Source of the DNA: Caryophanales bacterium
GTDB taxonomy: Bacteria > Bacillota > Bacilli > Exiguobacteriales > Exiguobacteriaceae
Direction of reading: 5' to 3'
DNA length: 27,704 nt
Assembly: GCA_902362975.1 (NCBI GenBank)
Contig: CABIYO010000034.1
Span: 1 to 27,704, forward strand
Shown here: positions 15,806-24,150 of the stretch, in pieces
Numbering within the stretch: the first letter of the stretch is position 1
Layout of the letters: the number at the start of each line of letters is the position of its first letter
Notes under the pieces: model-generated
What the model was told of the DNA's origin: nothing
Seen by the model: only the letters and a program-made list of their open reading frames with translations
Databases searched by the model: none
Program-made: the position numbers and the translations under genes

Positions 15806-16948
15806 ATGGAATCGACGAAACGATTTAATTTTACAGATTATGATGTAAAGGCAGAGCTCGAGCGGCTACGGGGAAATGTCAAAAAACCAAACATCCTCAT
15901 CGCGGGAGCGACGGGAGCAGGAAAGAGTTCTGTCGTGAACTACGTGTTTGGACGTGATTTGACGAAAGTGGCAGCCGGGGAACCGGTCACAAGAGGAATT
16001 CATCAGTATACGGGTGATGATATTGCAGTCACCTTGTTCGACAGCGAAGGATATGAGATCGGGAGTGCGCGGCAACAACATTACGAAGAGGAAGTCATCG
16101 GGTTTGTAGAGAACGCAAAGCGGCAAGAAGCATCCAAACGAATTCATCTTGTCTGGTATACCATCAACGCTGCGACAAAGCGTGTCACACCACTCGACAA
16201 GGCCTTGATTCGCCGTCTACGTGAATCGACCGCTATCGCTGTCTTATTCACACAAATCGATCAGGTCGATTTAGAGGAACTGACGGCATTACGGAATGAA
16301 CTGAATGGAATCCTTCCGGAAGAAGCGATCTTCCAAGTCAGCATTTCTTCGGGAATATTGAACGATGAAGCGTTGCGTCAATATGTGGATTGGGAACGAC
16401 TGATTGCGTGGTCGGTTGAACAGCTAGACGCTTCCTTGCAGGAAGGGCTCTTGATGGAGATTCATGCAGAGAGTGAAGCGATGCTCAAGTTAAAGCGTAA
16501 AAAGGCGAATCGAATCATATCAGGCTATGTCGCAAGTGCGGGAACGGCTGCTGCGGTTCCGCTACCATTTGCTGATGCCGTGGCATTGACGCCGATTCAG
16601 GTGACGATGAGCGTCCATCTATTTCGTTATTGGGGTGTCAAAGCGAGTGATGATTTGTTGAAGACGCTCATTGGGAGTACGATCATTCCACAAATCGGTC
16701 GCACGTTATCGAAAACGATTCTCTTGAACGTCATGAAGTTTTTCCCGGGAGCGAACGCCGCGGCCGGTGTCATCAATGCGACCGTCGCATCAGGGATCAC
16801 GTGGGCCATCGGACTCGCCATTAACGAAGTCGCTTATCGAAACGCTATGGATTCTTCGAAAACGATTGAACAGTTGTTAAATCAAGAGTTCGGATCGCTG
16901 TTTGAACAGTTTTTGAAGCAAAAACCGAAGTCGGATCAACCCTCTTAA
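15806..16948 (+). CDS. GTPase with DUF697-like membrane domain, second of the pair
   Basis: A 380-residue protein. Residues 1-28 are a helical lead. G1 is GATGAGKS (34-41), T62 in PVTRG is the probable G2, G3 is DSEG (79-82) and G4 is TQID (149-152). Residues about 245-380 contain hydrophobic Gly/Ala-rich helices (YVASAGTAAAVPLPFADAVALTP and AAGVINATVASGITWAIG), the pattern of DUF697 (YcjF-like) regions, so it probably sits at or in the membrane. The ribosome binding site AAGGGGG lies close before the ATG. It is translated from the same message as the first GTPase, with which it shares N-terminal layout but low overall identity. A dimeric or hetero-oligomeric membrane GTPase is the simplest model. 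Confidence 0.85.
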   Translation: MESTKRFNFTDYDVKAELERLRGNVKKPNILIAGATGAGKSSVVNYVFGRDLTKVAAGEPVTRGIHQYTGDDIAVTLFDSEGYEIGSARQQHYEEEVIGFVENAKRQEASKRIHLVWYTINAATKRVTPLDKALIRRLRESTAIAVLFTQIDQVDLEELTALRNELNGILPEEAIFQVSISSGILNDEALRQYVDWERLIAWSVEQLDASLQEGLLMEIHAESEAMLKLKRKKANRIISGYVASAGTAAAVPLPFADAVALTPIQVTMSVHLFRYWGVKASDDLLKTLIGSTIIPQIGRTLSKTILLNVMKFFPGANAAAGVINATVASGITWAIGLAINEVAYRNAMDSSKTIEQLLNQEFGSLFEQFLKQKPKSDQPS

Positions 16949-16996
16949 CGCTTTCCATTTGTTAGACTACAAGTAAGTGTAGAGAGGGGGAGAAAA

Positions 16997-17959
16997 ATGA
17001 AAAAACGAATCTATATTACGCGTCGCTTGCCAGAAGAGGCAGTCGAACCGCTTCGCGATCAATACGATGTGCGCATGTGGGAGTATGAAGGAGAAAGTGT
17101 GCCGCGAGAGGTACTGTTAGAAGAAGCGTCATCTGCGCATGCACTCTGGACCATGCTCAGCGACACGATTGACCGTGAAGTGTTTGAACGTGCCACACAT
17201 TTAGAGGTCGTCTCCAATTTGGCGGTCGGATACAACAATATTGATTTGAACGCAGCGAAAGAGCATGGCGTCATCGTCACCAACACACCAGATGTCTTGA
17301 CAGAAACGACAGCAGATTTGACGTTTGGTCTCATGATGATGACAGCACGACGTCTCGGAGAGGCGGAACGTGACTTGCGAGCCGGGAAGTGGAAGTCCTG
17401 GTTGCCGATGGGCTACGTCGGGATGGACCTTTATCAAGCGAAATTGGGTATCATCGGCATGGGTCGAATCGGTGAAGCAGTCGCACGTCGGGCAAGAGGA
17501 TTTGATATGGAGGTGCTATATCATAACCGGACACGGCGTCATGAGTCGGAGTCGATGTATGGCTTCACCTATGCAGAACTCGATGAACTGTTGACACAAT
17601 CCGATTTCGTCGTCGTTCTCGCGCCGCTCACGGACGAGACACGGGGCATGCTCGGGGCTAAAGAGTTTGCCAAGATGAAGGAAACATCCATTTTCATCAA
17701 TGTAGCTCGTGGAGAAATCATCGATGAACAGGCGCTATATGAAGCACTTAAAGCGAGGAAGATTTGGGGAGCGGGATTAGACGTATTCACAAAAGAACCA
17801 ATCGACCTCGATCATCCATTATTGACGCTTCCGAACGTGACGACATTACCGCATATCGGGAGTGCAACGATTCGGACACGTCTGGCGATGATGGCATTGA
17901 ATCGTGATGCCATCGCCAATGTGCTCGAAGGGAAAGAACCGAAAAATCGTTTGACGTAA
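16997..17959 (+). CDS. D-2-hydroxyacid dehydrogenase (glyoxylate/hydroxypyruvate reductase type)
   Basis: A 320-residue NAD(P)-dependent enzyme. GMGRIG (154-159) is the dinucleotide-binding motif. The catalytic set is R238 (NVARGE), E267 (TKEP) and H286 (LPHIGSAT). NLAVGYNNID (74-83) and TPDVLTETTADL are typical of the glycerate dehydrogenase/GyaR group, which reduces glyoxylate and hydroxypyruvate. Hydroxyacid dehydrogenases of this type often act broadly on 2-oxoacids, so the true substrate is uncertain. The ATG has GAGAGGGGG upstream. It lies 48 bases after the GTPase pair without a visible terminator, so some read-through is possible, though the function is unrelated. Confidence 0.88.
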   Translation: MKKRIYITRRLPEEAVEPLRDQYDVRMWEYEGESVPREVLLEEASSAHALWTMLSDTIDREVFERATHLEVVSNLAVGYNNIDLNAAKEHGVIVTNTPDVLTETTADLTFGLMMMTARRLGEAERDLRAGKWKSWLPMGYVGMDLYQAKLGIIGMGRIGEAVARRARGFDMEVLYHNRTRRHESESMYGFTYAELDELLTQSDFVVVLAPLTDETRGMLGAKEFAKMKETSIFINVARGEIIDEQALYEALKARKIWGAGLDVFTKEPIDLDHPLLTLPNVTTLPHIGSATIRTRLAMMALNRDAIANVLEGKEPKNRLT

Positions 17960-17962
17960 GAA

Positions 17963-17988
17963 GAGCCTGACGCACCCACGTCAGGCTC
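17963..17988. terminator. bidirectional terminator
   Basis: Ten-bp stem GAGCCTGACG/CGTCAGGCTC between convergent genes (dehydrogenase and YflT paralog). The T-rich tracts on both sides are short (CTTCT and TTCTT). Confidence 0.7.
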
Positions 17989-17994
17989 CTTCTA

Positions 17995-18600
17995 TTAGAA
18001 ACGTCGAATATTATCCGGGTCTTCTACGTCATTTCGATAAGCACGATCATCGAGACCACGTAGTTTTTCCTCGCGATCTGGATTCTTCGTTTCTTGATCC
18101 AGTTTATCTTGCTCCGGGTCAACGGGATGGCTTGGGTCGACGGTCTGAGCCTCACGGTAAGGTTTTGAGTCGATTTCCAATCCATCGTCAGTATGACTAC
18201 CGAGATGAGTCGAGGATGCGTCTTGATATGGTTTCGAATCGACTGTCACCCCGTCCTGATGACGACGTTCAAAGTCTTCATCCACATAAACGAGGATTTT
18301 CCCGGCCTCTACATCGGCATAGTGACGTTTTACTTCCTCTTCGCTCAGCCCCATGTTTCGTAGACCGGCATGTACGTCCTCATGACCGCTAAGGAAGGCC
18401 CGAACCTTATCGAACCAGCTCGCTTGATGGGTCGTTTCCGTATGAACATCTGTATCACGTCTCAAAATCGACACGTTGTCTTCATGTTTTGTGACGACAT
18501 AAATGTGTGAGTCTTCATAACCTTTCGCTCGCAACTCCTCGATTTTCCCAAGTGCTGCATCCTGCGTCTCGTGCATACTGATAAATCGTTTCTCATTCAT
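17995..18600 (-). CDS. YflT-type general stress protein, paralog 2
   Basis: A 201-residue hydrophilic protein. Residues 1-105 form the YflT/GSP17M domain (heat-induced stress family): RFISMHETQDAALGKIEELRAKGY, then IYVVTKHEDNVSILR, then LSEEEVKRHYADVEAGKILVYVD. Residues about 115-201 are a disordered, acidic tail with two SKPY repeats and NPD/DDRAYRNDVEDP elements. Members of the family are controlled by sigmaB in Bacillus, but the molecular function is unknown. The start has TAAGGAGG upstream. The gene follows the similar paralog at 18613-19128 with a 12-base gap, so they are one operon and a tandem duplication. Confidence 0.82.
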   Translation of the reverse strand: MNEKRFISMHETQDAALGKIEELRAKGYEDSHIYVVTKHEDNVSILRRDTDVHTETTHQASWFDKVRAFLSGHEDVHAGLRNMGLSEEEVKRHYADVEAGKILVYVDEDFERRHQDGVTVDSKPYQDASSTHLGSHTDDGLEIDSKPYREAQTVDPSHPVDPEQDKLDQETKNPDREEKLRGLDDRAYRNDVEDPDNIRRF

Positions 18601-18612
18601 AGTCGTTCCTCC

Positions 18613-19128
18613 TTATAATCGGCGATGGTCTTCTAATCCAGAATGACCGCGTACAATCGGATCATCCTTTGTGCCACGTGGATTCTCGTCGTGATCGTTA
18701 AATGGTTTCGCGTCAAAGGCGATTCCATCCGCTTTTTCCCCTTTATCATGATCGAGCTCACTGTCTTTTTTATACATGTTCGGATAGCGGTCGTACGAGT
18801 GTCGATCGATGTAGAGTAAAATCTGTCCTTCATCGATTGCATCATAATACTGTTCCGCTTCGGCATCGTTGAGCCCCATATTCCGTAACTCATCACGAAT
18901 GCGGTCACTTCCGTGTAGGAATGCTTTGACACGGTCAAGCCAATTGACGTCACGGATACCGGACTCGGCATTTACATCCGTGTGGTCACGTAACGCAGAA
19001 ATTTCCCCGTCCCGCATGGCGACAACATGCATATTTTTTTCAGCTTCCCCTGCAGCTTTCAGCTCTTCCACTTTGTGCATTACTTCCTGTTCGGTCTGGA
19101 ACAAGCCAATCATTCTTCGATCTGACAT
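18613..19128 (-). CDS. YflT-type general stress protein, paralog 1
   Basis: A 171-residue protein with the same YflT domain: RRMIGLFQTEQEVMHKVEELKAAG, MHVVAMRDGEISALRDHTDVNAES, WLDRVKAFLHG, LRNMGLNDAEAEQYYDAIDEGQILLYID. It aligns over its first ~110 residues with the downstream paralog (shared HTDV/DTDV, LRNMGL, YADVEAGKILVYVD versus YDAIDEGQILLYID). The C-terminus is a shorter, charged, disordered tail with one AKPF element. AAAGGGGG precedes the ATG by seven bases. A weak sigmaB-like sequence lies upstream. The expected role is general stress; the biochemical function is not known. Confidence 0.82.
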   Translation of the reverse strand: MSDRRMIGLFQTEQEVMHKVEELKAAGEAEKNMHVVAMRDGEISALRDHTDVNAESGIRDVNWLDRVKAFLHGSDRIRDELRNMGLNDAEAEQYYDAIDEGQILLYIDRHSYDRYPNMYKKDSELDHDKGEKADGIAFDAKPFNDHDENPRGTKDDPIVRGHSGLEDHRRL

Positions 19129-19181
19129 CGAATAACCCCCTTTAGAATTTCCAATCTAAAACAAGCGTCACAATAGGAGTA

Positions 19182-19207
19182 ATTTCCGTTCTCGCCATAA
19201 TCGAAAC
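19182..19207 (-). promoter_or_regulatory. weak sigmaB-like promoter of the YflT pair
   Basis: On the minus strand GTTTCG (19202-19207), 14 bases, GGAAAT (19182-19187), four of six matches each to GTTTAA and GGGTAT. The family is known to be sigmaB-controlled, which is the only other support. Confidence 0.3.
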
Positions 19208-19237
19208 AAAAAACGCCATCTCCTAAGAGGAGTGGCG
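19207..19237 (-). terminator. terminator of the mgsA unit
   Basis: CGCCACTCCT pairs with AGGAGATGGCG on the minus strand (stem within 19214-19237) followed by six T residues, just after the stop of the membrane protein gene at 19241. Confidence 0.8.
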
Positions 19238-19240
19238 TGG

Positions 19241-20143
19241 TTAGTAATAAAGCATAAGCGTATCGTTTCCGAGAGAACAGCGTGTGCTCTTCCAGACGAA
19301 CTCGATTAATGTCCAGATGGCCATAAAGCCACTGATGGCCATTAAAATGATCGCATAGAGTGGGGTCAACTGAATGACGAATGACCAACCGAGTGTCATT
19401 AAGAAGGGTTGAATCAGAAAAATGGACGTGATGTAGACGACAACGATGAGTAAGGCGAACGCAATCCGCCGACCGAGCGTCTGGATGTGGTGTCGAAAAC
19501 GGGTCAATATACCAAAGATGGCACCGGTCACGAGGACGGGTAACAGGAAGGCCAAGTAATCGATTGGATACGTCGACATGGGGGAGGTGAATAGTCGGCC
19601 GCTAAAGACATCGTCGATCACGAGCAATAAGTTGGCATAAGCGAATGCCAAAATTATGCCGAGTAGCCAGCCGAAGCGGTTCCAAATCGTATGCGACGAT
19701 TTGAGTGCTTCGATTTTTGTGTAGGCGAGGAAGGCGAGGTCACGCACTTCGATTTCTTTTAACGAAAGTTTGGCTTCGTCTAATTGATTGACGACCCAAT
19801 CGAATTCCCGCTTCGCTTGCGCTTTTTCGTGAGGTTTTAATTCATCCGAGGCATCGATCAACACGTGATAGCGTCGACGATATTCTTCATTTGTTTCAGG
19901 TTGTTCAATGAGGAAACGAGCGTATTCCTGAGGATCTTGATTTAAAAGGTTTTCGAGCGACTGGCCACTTTTCTCGGCATGCCGGATGTAGCCAGCGAGT
20001 GCGAGTAGATGTCGGTCCGCTTCCGCCTCATTTCCAAGAAGTTCGATGAGGCGCTGGCGCACGTCGTTAAAGAACTGTTGGACGTTCGGGTCGTGAATCA
20101 TATTCGGTTCCAGGGAGATTCCTCTCCTTTCTTGGTTTATCAT
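19241..20143 (-). CDS. hypothetical membrane protein with helical N-terminal domain
   Basis: About 300 residues. The first ~150 are charged and helical (NDVRQRLIELLGNEAEADRHLLALAGYIRHAEKSG...), then come four hydrophobic segments (FGWLLGIILAFAYANLLLV, YLAFLLPVLVTGAIFGIL, FALLIVVVYITSIFLI and LYAIILMAISGFMAIWTLI). It resembles the HAAS/DUF1129-type proteins of Bacilli, in which a small helical domain precedes membrane helices; the assignment is loose. The start is uncertain: TTG 20149 and ATG 20143 overlap the mgsA stop; ATG 20101 is 19 bases after AAAGGAGAGG, too far. That strong ribosome binding site points to a CTG at about 20113. It is co-transcribed with mgsA; a link between the two is not known. 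Confidence 0.65.
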   Translation of the reverse strand: MINQERRGISLEPNMIHDPNVQQFFNDVRQRLIELLGNEAEADRHLLALAGYIRHAEKSGQSLENLLNQDPQEYARFLIEQPETNEEYRRRYHVLIDASDELKPHEKAQAKREFDWVVNQLDEAKLSLKEIEVRDLAFLAYTKIEALKSSHTIWNRFGWLLGIILAFAYANLLLVIDDVFSGRLFTSPMSTYPIDYLAFLLPVLVTGAIFGILTRFRHHIQTLGRRIAFALLIVVVYITSIFLIQPFLMTLGWSFVIQLTPLYAIILMAISGFMAIWTLIEFVWKSTRCSLGNDTLMLYY

Positions 20144-20145
20144 GG

Positions 20146-20559
20146 TCAAGCGGGCGGTTCGTCATTATGAGAGAGTTTAAGTGACTCGAAATCACCTTGC
20201 TCGATACTTCGAATCAAAATTTCGCTTCCTCCCATGTTCGTCGAAAGTGGGATGGAATAGACGTCACAAAGACGCATCAAAGCGCTCACATCCGGTTCGT
20301 GAGGTTGAGCAGTTAATGGATCTCGGAAAAAGATGATCATATCCATCTCCCCGCGTGCGACGGCAGCACCGATTTCTTGGTCCCCACCAAGCGGTCCTGA
20401 TTGGAAGCAATGCACAGGTAAGCCAGTCGCTTCTGCAATCCGCTTACCGGTTGTACCGGTCGCAAACAACTGATGCTTTTTTAGAATATGCGCGTACGTT
20501 TTAATGAGGACGATTAAATCGTCTTTCTTTTTGTCGTGAGCCACTAGAGCGATATTCAT
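20146..20559 (-). CDS. mgsA: methylglyoxal synthase
   Basis: A 137-residue enzyme converting dihydroxyacetone phosphate to methylglyoxal and phosphate. The residues known in the E. coli enzyme are all present with a constant offset of eleven: H8, D60 (in [11 protein letters not shown]), D80 (FFRDPL), H87 and D90. GTTGKRI (35-41) is part of the phosphate site. AGGAGG lies eight bases before the ATG. It relieves phosphate-sugar stress when glycolysis backs up; in many Bacilli mgsA sits with dapB and bshB genes, but not here, as its only partner is the overlapping membrane protein downstream. Confidence 0.95.
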   Translation of the reverse strand: MNIALVAHDKKKDDLIVLIKTYAHILKKHQLFATGTTGKRIAEATGLPVHCFQSGPLGGDQEIGAAVARGEMDMIIFFRDPLTAQPHEPDVSALMRLCDVYSIPLSTNMGGSEILIRSIEQGDFESLKLSHNDEPPA

Positions 20560-20696
20560 CCTAAATTCCTCCTAACATGATGTCTCTTGTTATTCGTATC
20601 ATACTTGACTTCATTTGGCACGATTTCTCTCTTAACTAACGTACCCATTTTCAATGAATCGTAATAGTCATGTAAACGAATTGACTTACAATTCAG

Positions 20697-20722
20697 GTTT
20701 GATGATTTTGAAATATAGGTAT
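20697..20722 (+). promoter_or_regulatory. sigmaB-type promoter of the MscS-related gene
   Basis: GTTTGA (20697-20702), 14 bases, AGGTAT (20717-20722): five of six matches to each half of the Bacillus sigmaB consensus GTTTAA-N12-14-GGGTAT, about 60 bases before the ATG. Confidence 0.6.
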
Positions 20723-20782
20723 GTATGAAATAGTACTGTTAAATAAAAACAATCATTTCATGTGAAAAAGGAGGAAGATTCA

Positions 20783-22534
20783 ATGAACAACACAACGTAT
20801 AACTTCAATACGTTCATGTCATGGCTACCAGAGCTCTTGCTGGCAATTGTTATTCTTGTAGTCGGTTATATCTTGGCAAAAGTATTGGAAAACGTGACAC
20901 GTAAAGCATTGAAGAAGGCACGACTCGATGAGCGGGTCGGTATCAAAAAAGATGGGGAGAAAGGGGAAAAGTGGACCCCTGAACGCATTATCGGGAAAGT
21001 CGTGTTCTTTGGGGTATTACTCCTCGCATTCCTGATTATCTTTGAATTCATGAACGTTCCAGCCATTACGGAACCATTCAGTCAGATTTATGAAGGATTC
21101 TCTGGATTGATTATCGGTGTCATCAAAGCTGGATTGATTTTACTCGTTGCCTGGGTCATCGCTACCCTGTTGAAAAAAGGGATTCAAATGGCGGGACATC
21201 GTTTGAATTTGAGCAAGTTGATGGAAAAAACGGGGCAAGAGTCGACAAGCGTCAACCAAACGAAATGGGTCGACACGGTCGCGAACATCGTCTTCTATCT
21301 CGTGCTCTTATTGGCGTTACCGGCTGTACTTGACACCCTTGGACTTCGTGGGGTCAGTGGACCATTCGAAGATTTATTGAACAGTTTCCTCGGATTCATT
21401 CCGAAACTTGTCGCAGCAGCGCTCATTTTCGCAATCGGCTATGTGGTGGCGAAGATTGTTCGCGACATTTTGACGAAATTCCTCGAAGCTGCAGGACTAG
21501 ATCGCTTGGCAGAGCGATTCCATCTATCTGATTACGTGAAAGGATCGAGTCTTGCGAAAGCGCTTGGTACAATCGTCTTCATCTTCATCATGATTCCGGT
21601 CACTATTTCGGCACTTGAGGCGCTTGATATTCGAGGAATCTCGGAACCAGCGATTGCGATGCTCAATAATGTCCTTGTCATGATTCCAGACATTCTCGTT
21701 GCAATCGTCCTCGTCCTCGTCGGGGTGTTCGTTGCAAAATGGTTAAAAGGGGTCATTGTATCGCTTCTTGAGAATCTTGGCGTCAACTCGTTGGCTCAAA
21801 AAATGGGCTTCGGGGAACGTGCGTCTTCGATGTCGATCGCTCAAGTGGTCGGTGTCATTGTACAAGTAATCGTGATCTTGCTCTTCGTATCTGAAGCGCT
21901 TCAAGTCGCGAATCTTGAGTTCATGGCGTCTCTCGCAACAGCCATTTTTGCTTACTTGCCGATGGTCATTGCAGCACTCATCATCTTGGCAGTCGGATTC
22001 TGGTTGGCGAACATGGCAGAGCGGTTGGTCGGAAGTGTGCTTGTTGATGGAGCAGGACAACCGAGTGTGCTTCGCTACGTAGCGAAGTATGCGATTCTCG
22101 GACTCGTCTTCTTCATGGCAGTTAGTCAGCTCGGCATCGCACCGATGATTGTCAATACAGCATTCCTTCTTATTCTTGGATCTGTTGCCCTCGCCTTCGG
22201 TCTTGCTTTCGGTCTTGGTGGTCGCGAGACAGCGGCACGTTATTTGAAAAAGGCAGAGCGACGCATTGATGAAACGGAAGTTTCAAAAGAAGGGCTCGAG
22301 CAGGAGAAAGAGCAGATGAGCCGCGAAGCGGAAGCGGCAAAACAACAAGCGAAGCAAGGTGTGGAGCAGTCGAAACATGAAGCGGAACAATCGAAACACG
22401 AGATGAAGCGAGATGTTCAAAATCCGAAAGTTGACCATGTTGATGGACCGGAACCGAATCCATTCCATGAGAACATCACTCCGGATCAGGACAATCGATC
22501 ACTTGATGATAACGATGGTCCGTTGCGTCCATAA
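20783..22534 (+). CDS. MscS-related membrane protein with five TM-helix repeats
   Basis: A 583-residue membrane protein. Hydrophobic repeats of one kind (the TM-helix repeat of MscS-like proteins, with a GYxxAK or similar end) occur at about 14-33, 115-135, 205-225, 300-322 and 391-412. Each later one follows a WLP, GFIP, MIP or YLP turn, and several are followed by amphipathic stretches such as LEAAGLDRLAERF and LENLGVNSLAQKMGF. LILGSVALAFGLAFGLGGRETA (about 463-484) is the glycine-rich pore-like helix of small MscS channels. No MscS beta domain follows; instead a Lys/Gln/Glu-rich coiled-coil and disordered tail (490-583) is present. It is likely a stress or osmotic channel. GTG 20762 is upstream in frame, but GGAGG decides ATG 20783. 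Confidence 0.8.
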   Translation: MNNTTYNFNTFMSWLPELLLAIVILVVGYILAKVLENVTRKALKKARLDERVGIKKDGEKGEKWTPERIIGKVVFFGVLLLAFLIIFEFMNVPAITEPFSQIYEGFSGLIIGVIKAGLILLVAWVIATLLKKGIQMAGHRLNLSKLMEKTGQESTSVNQTKWVDTVANIVFYLVLLLALPAVLDTLGLRGVSGPFEDLLNSFLGFIPKLVAAALIFAIGYVVAKIVRDILTKFLEAAGLDRLAERFHLSDYVKGSSLAKALGTIVFIFIMIPVTISALEALDIRGISEPAIAMLNNVLVMIPDILVAIVLVLVGVFVAKWLKGVIVSLLENLGVNSLAQKMGFGERASSMSIAQVVGVIVQVIVILLFVSEALQVANLEFMASLATAIFAYLPMVIAALIILAVGFWLANMAERLVGSVLVDGAGQPSVLRYVAKYAILGLVFFMAVSQLGIAPMIVNTAFLLILGSVALAFGLAFGLGGRETAARYLKKAERRIDETEVSKEGLEQEKEQMSREAEAAKQQAKQGVEQSKHEAEQSKHEMKRDVQNPKVDHVDGPEPNPFHENITPDQDNRSLDDNDGPLRP

Positions 22535-22545
22535 TTGATGCTTGA

Positions 22546-22577
22546 ACGGGTCTCCCATAAGGAGATCCGTTTTTTTG
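22546..22577 (+). terminator. terminator of the MscS-related gene
   Basis: Ten-bp stem ACGGGTCTCC/GGAGATCCGT (one G-U) with loop CATAA and a run of seven T residues. Confidence 0.85.
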
Positions 22578-22663
22578 TGTTCAACTTAAGCGTAAATCTG
22601 GTCTATAGTAAAAGAAAAGAGTATAGGGGCGAGGGAACGTTTGAACGTTTTCAACGGACGCTC

Positions 22664-24116
22664 GTGATGAACTATATCATCGGCTCAGGTTTAGCTGTTT
22701 TTGGAGTGGGCGGTGTCTTTATTTTTCAAACGCTTGACCTGTCCATTCGAGAGATTTTACTACTGTTGGGCATCATGTTGGGATCGGGGATGGCTATGAT
22801 TTTCTCAGAACTACTCTTATACCGTCGTCATATTCGACCGATCCGACAGCTTTTTACGACCGAGTCCCTATCGATTGACGAATTGACGTCGGCATTCGAA
22901 CGAGCGAGTCGATTCCCGATTTTAACGGTGCAACGGATTTTAGGTCCTCATTTGTTTGGGTTATCCATCCCGTCAATTGGTTTGACCGCCGTTTTCATTC
23001 AGTTGGGGTGGATTGACTTACCGTATCGTTTGATTGGTCTCGCTGCCATTGGAGCCGTCATGATTGCAGTGTTACATGCATTGATTGAGTACTTTTTGAC
23101 GATTCGTTCGGTCGAGCCATTTCTTGTATACATGAAAGAAAGGCACCTCGAACTTTATCATCTGCCTATTCATGCAACGTATCGATCATTTAGTGTCCGA
23201 ACTAAATTTTTGATCAGTATGATCATTACGGGTATTTTTTCCCATCATGTTGTTCATGTTGGCGTCGAGTGTCCAATTGTCGACTTCGACTCGAACGGAT
23301 ACGTATTGGAATTGGGCGCTCGTGATTCTTGTCATCATTGTCGGAATTGCGGTGTTATGCAGTTTCTTACTCTATGACAATATCAAACGTCCGATTGGAT
23401 TTTTGATGTCCGGCATCGAACGGATGGAGTCGGGACAACTTCAGAAAATCGAGAATCCGTACTTAGATGAGTTCGCCCAACTGATTGGGGGATTCAATCA
23501 AATGGTTGAGACGGTAACTGCTCGTGAACAAGAAAACGCACAGCTGTTAGACAGCCTCTTCATTTTATTCGCAGCAACGCTCGATGCACGTGATCCCTAC
23601 ACAGCAGGTCATTCGGAGCGTGTCACGATGTATTCCGTTGAGCTGGCTCGCGCCATCGGCTTACCGCATGCACAAGTCGATTTCCTCAATAAGTCGGCAC
23701 TTCTTCACGACATCGGAAAAATTAGGATTCGAGATGACGTCCTACTAAAAGAAGGGAAGCTGACGGACGAAGAATTTTCTGAAATTCAGGAACATCCGAC
23801 CATTGGCATCCATATTTTGAGTCAAATTCATTTACCTGTATCGCTTCAACCAATCTTAGCCGGGGTTCGGTCGCATCATGAACGAGTCGATGGCAAAGGG
23901 TATCCGGACCGCTTACATGCGGTCGATATTCCATTGTTCGGAAGGATCATGGCGATTGCCGATGCGTATGACGCCATGACATCAGATCGACCTTATCGCT
24001 CTGGCATGCCGGTGGAAAAGGCACTTTCTATTTTAGAGAACGGTCGTGGAACGCAATGGGACGTAGAATTCGTAGACGTATTCGTCCGGCTTCGTCGTCA
24101 GGCCATATCGGCATAA
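22664..24116 (+). pseudogene. HAMP/HD-GYP c-di-GMP phosphodiesterase split by a +1 frameshift
   Basis: Two overlapping frames make one protein. The first (to about 23240) gives two hydrophobic blocks and a cytoplasmic stretch (MNYIIGSGLAVFGVGG to ISMIITGIF). The second continues PIMLFMLASSVQ, a last helix, a HAMP linker (KRPIGFLMSGIERMESGQLQ), and an HD-GYP domain with TAGHSERV, HDIGKI, HPTIGIHIL, HHERVDGKGYPD and DAYDAMTSDRPYR. All catalytic HD and GYP motifs are intact. Removing one T from the T6 run at 23235-23240 restores a single frame. Intact, it would be a membrane c-di-GMP phosphodiesterase. The start is unclear: GTG 22664 or ATG 22667 lack a ribosome binding site, although GAGGG is present at 22631. 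An in-frame TTT sits where a start codon would be expected. Confidence 0.85.
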
Positions 24117-24117
24117 G

Positions 24118-24150
24118 AAAAGGAGCAACACCTCGTGTGCGGCTCCTTTT
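24118..24150. terminator. bidirectional terminator
   Basis: AAAAGGAGC pairs with GGCTCCTTTT around CACCTCGTG (also a CAC/GTG mini-stem), between the HD-GYP gene and convergent azlD, whose stop codon it overlaps. Confidence 0.7.

Noticed and set aside
22170..22468. Minus-strand frames opposite the coiled-coil tail of the MscS-related gene
   Set aside because: Leu/Arg-rich shadows of the Gln/Lys/Glu repeats.
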